From NCBI GenBank assembly GCA_030610855.1, contig JAUWQY010000003.1, forward strand, positions 1 to 64,000: a DNA stretch of 64,000 nt, read 5' to 3'. Of this stretch, positions 62,542 through 64,000 are shown one piece after another. The translations under genes and the position numbers were made by a program. Source of the stretch: Dehalococcoidia bacterium (GTDB lineage: Bacteria > Chloroflexota > Dehalococcoidia > GIF9 > AB-539-J10). The notes beneath the pieces were generated by a model, which did not search any database, had not been told where the DNA came from, and saw nothing but the letters and a program-made list of their open reading frames with translations. The stretch's first letter is position 1. Each line of letters opens with the position of its first letter.

Positions 62542-64000
62542 ATGTTTACGGAGAAAACTCTGCAAGAGGTGCGGGAGGGTAAGAAGCGGTGGGAGAAAGA
62601 AGTAGAGAAGGCTAGACGGCAGAAGCCTGAGAGGAAACAACGGTTCTCCACCGGTTCCGATTCTGAGATAAAGGGGATTTACACCCCGGACGATATCAAG
62701 GAGCTTGATTTTGCCAGAGATATTGGCTATCCCGGTATCTTCCCGTTTACCAGGGGATGCCAGCCCACAATGTACCGGGGACGAGAGTGGACTTTCCGCA
62801 TGTTTTCCGGAATGGGCAGTGCCGAGGATACTAACAGAAGATGGCATCACCTGCTTAAGGAAGGCGAGACGGGGCTGAGCACTGCCTTCGACTTCCCGAC
62901 GCTGATGGGGTACGATACCGATTCGCCTCGAGCCCGCGGTGAATGTGGGAGATGCGGCGTGGCGATCGACACTCTCAGGGATTTCGAGATTCTGACTCAC
63001 GGCATTCCCCTGGACGGTGTCACTACCTCTATGACCATTAATCCCCCTGCCCTCGTACTATGGGCAATGTACCTGGGTGTTGCCGACAAATCGGGCATAA
63101 ACTGGGATAGAATCGGGGGCACGATTCAGAACGATATGCTAAAGGAATTCATCGCCCAGAAGACGTTCATGCTCCCGCCTGAGCCGTCGATCAGACTGAT
63201 AAGCGACGCCGTCGAGTTCGGCACCGAGCATGTTCCCCTGTGGAATACCATAAGCATCAGCGGCTACCACATTCGGGAGGCAGGCTCCACCGCTATCCAG
63301 GAGTTGGCTTTTACCCTGGCCGACGGGATAGCCTATGTCCAGGACGTCATCGAAAGAAAGAAGCTGGATGTTGACTCTTTTGCCCCTCGTCTTTCCTTCT
63401 TCTTCAACTCTCATCTCGATTTCTTTGAGGAGATTGCCAAGTTCAGAGCAGCGAGAAGGATGTGGGCCAGGATCATGAGAGACAGGTTCAAGGCCAAGAA
63501 TCCTCGGTCCTGGTGGATGAGGTTCCATACTCAGACGGCAGGTTGTTCTCTAACCGCCCAGCAGCCCTACAATAATATTATAAGGACTACCACTGAAGCC
63601 CTGGCCGCGGTCCTGGGCGGAACGCAGTCTCTCCACACCAACGCTCTCGATGAGACGCTGGCTCTGCCCTCTGAATTCGCCGCCACCATTGCGCTGCGCA
63701 CCCAGCAAGTTATCGCCGATGAAATAGGCGTCACCAACGCCATCGACCCCCTGGCGGGCTCCTATTTTGTGGAGTCGTTGACGAGTCAGCTAGAGGAGAA
63801 GGCCTGGGAGTACATCAACAAGATAGATGACATGGGCGGCATGCTTGCTGCCATTGACAGAGGTTTCCCCCAAATGGAGATTGCCGATGCGGCCTATCAT
63901 TATCAGAAGCAGATAGATGACGCAGAGAAGGTCGTGGTCGGGGTGAACAAATATGTTACTAAGAAAGAGGCTCCTGCCGAGATACTGAAGGTTGATGAAG
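62542..64000 (+). CDS. B12-dependent acyl-CoA mutase large subunit, N-terminal part (runs off the window)
   Basis: The visible 486 residues form the substrate-binding TIM-barrel of the methylmalonyl-CoA mutase family ([79 protein letters not shown]). Two substrate-determining positions carry Phe (F88, in RMFSG) and Gln (Q206, in IAQKTF). In methylmalonyl-CoA mutase these are Tyr and Arg; in isobutyryl-CoA mutase they are Phe and Gln. So isobutyryl/n-butyryl-CoA rearrangement is predicted rather than methylmalonyl-CoA. The B12-binding part lies outside the window or in another gene. AGAGGAGTTGACGACC precedes the ATG. Confidence 0.9.
   Translation, partial: MFTEKTLQEVREGKKRWEKEVEKARRQKPERKQRFSTGSDSEIKGIYTPDDIKELDFARDIGYPGIFPFTRGCQPTMYRGREWTFRMFSGMGSAEDTNRRWHHLLKEGETGLSTAFDFPTLMGYDTDSPRARGECGRCGVAIDTLRDFEILTHGIPLDGVTTSMTINPPALVLWAMYLGVADKSGINWDRIGGTIQNDMLKEFIAQKTFMLPPEPSIRLISDAVEFGTEHVPLWNTISISGYHIREAGSTAIQELAFTLADGIAYVQDVIERKKLDVDSFAPRLSFFFNSHLDFFEEIAKFRAARRMWARIMRDRFKAKNPRSWWMRFHTQTAGCSLTAQQPYNNIIRTTTEALAAVLGGTQSLHTNALDETLALPSEFAATIALRTQQVIADEIGVTNAIDPLAGSYFVESLTSQLEEKAWEYINKIDDMGGMLAAIDRGFPQMEIADAAYHYQKQIDDAEKVVVGVNKYVTKKEAPAEILKVDE

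Overview
The window looks like a chromosomal segment of a Chloroflexota bacterium, most likely of the Dehalococcoidia. This is inferred from protein style only, without any search. The indications are a long S10-spc-alpha ribosomal run read on the minus strand, a 45-residue DUF5679-type zinc protein, a K+-dependent-type membrane pyrophosphatase, a B12-dependent acyl-CoA mutase beside an acyl-CoA dehydrogenase, and several large secreted repeat proteins.

Positions 1-21,500 are accessory DNA. First comes a tight three-gene minus-strand operon ending in a PIN-domain ribonuclease. Next is an organoarsenical-type cluster (thioredoxin-like protein, small Cys protein, ArsF-like protein with a PKD-like domain, ArsG-like permease) that carries the debris of a second ArsG. 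It is followed by a chimeric secreted protein (ZU5 + matrixin-type metalloprotease + family 5 solute-binding protein), an abutting methyltransferase/restriction endonuclease pair and a small-molecule methyltransferase. Three plus-strand cell-surface genes follow: an SH3/FN3 protein with a CFI-box C-terminus, an InlB-repeat + leucine-rich-repeat lipoprotein, and an InlB-repeat + 14-unit RCC1-like propeller lipoprotein. The first and third share a 15-bp upstream element and the same promoter architecture.

Positions about 21,660-34,776 hold an integrated mobile element next to a tRNA-Glu gene. It has a tyrosine integrase beside the tRNA, a second small tyrosine recombinase containing a zinc ribbon, an excisionase-type regulator, an HTH/coiled-coil protein with a translationally overlapping partner, a sigma-like protein, a private DNA polymerase sliding clamp, a Zot/HerA-like P-loop ATPase, a DUF932-like protein and a string of very small genes. 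Most small genes share an unusual GGGGG-type ribosome binding site. Between the small zinc protein and the sigma-like gene lie about 870 bases without a convincing gene but full of perfect inverted repeats. This is my best candidate for an undescribed element: a large structured RNA or a replication origin.

Positions 34,777-54,386 hold two tRNAs (Glu, Gln) and the fused str-S10-spc-alpha operon, transcribed from a good promoter at 54,526-54,554. The order is rpsL-rpsG-fusA-rpsJ-rplC-rplD-rplW-(bS22/mS38-like)-rplB-rpsS-rplV-rpsC-rplP-rpmC-rpsQ-rplN-rplX-rplE-rpsN-rpsH-rplF-rplR-rpsE-rplO-secY-adk-map-infA-rpmJ-rpsM-rpsK-rpsD-rpoA-rplQ-truA-rplM-rpsI. tuf and rpmD are missing from their usual places, and a tiny basic protein gene sits between rplW and rplB. 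rplM carries an odd C-terminal tail.

Positions 54,387-64,000 are core metabolism and repair: a HAD phosphatase, an HD-domain protein coupled to uvrA, a membrane pyrophosphatase divergent from an acyl-CoA dehydrogenase, and the start of an acyl-CoA mutase. The mutase's substrate-determining residues look like isobutyryl-CoA mutase rather than methylmalonyl-CoA mutase.
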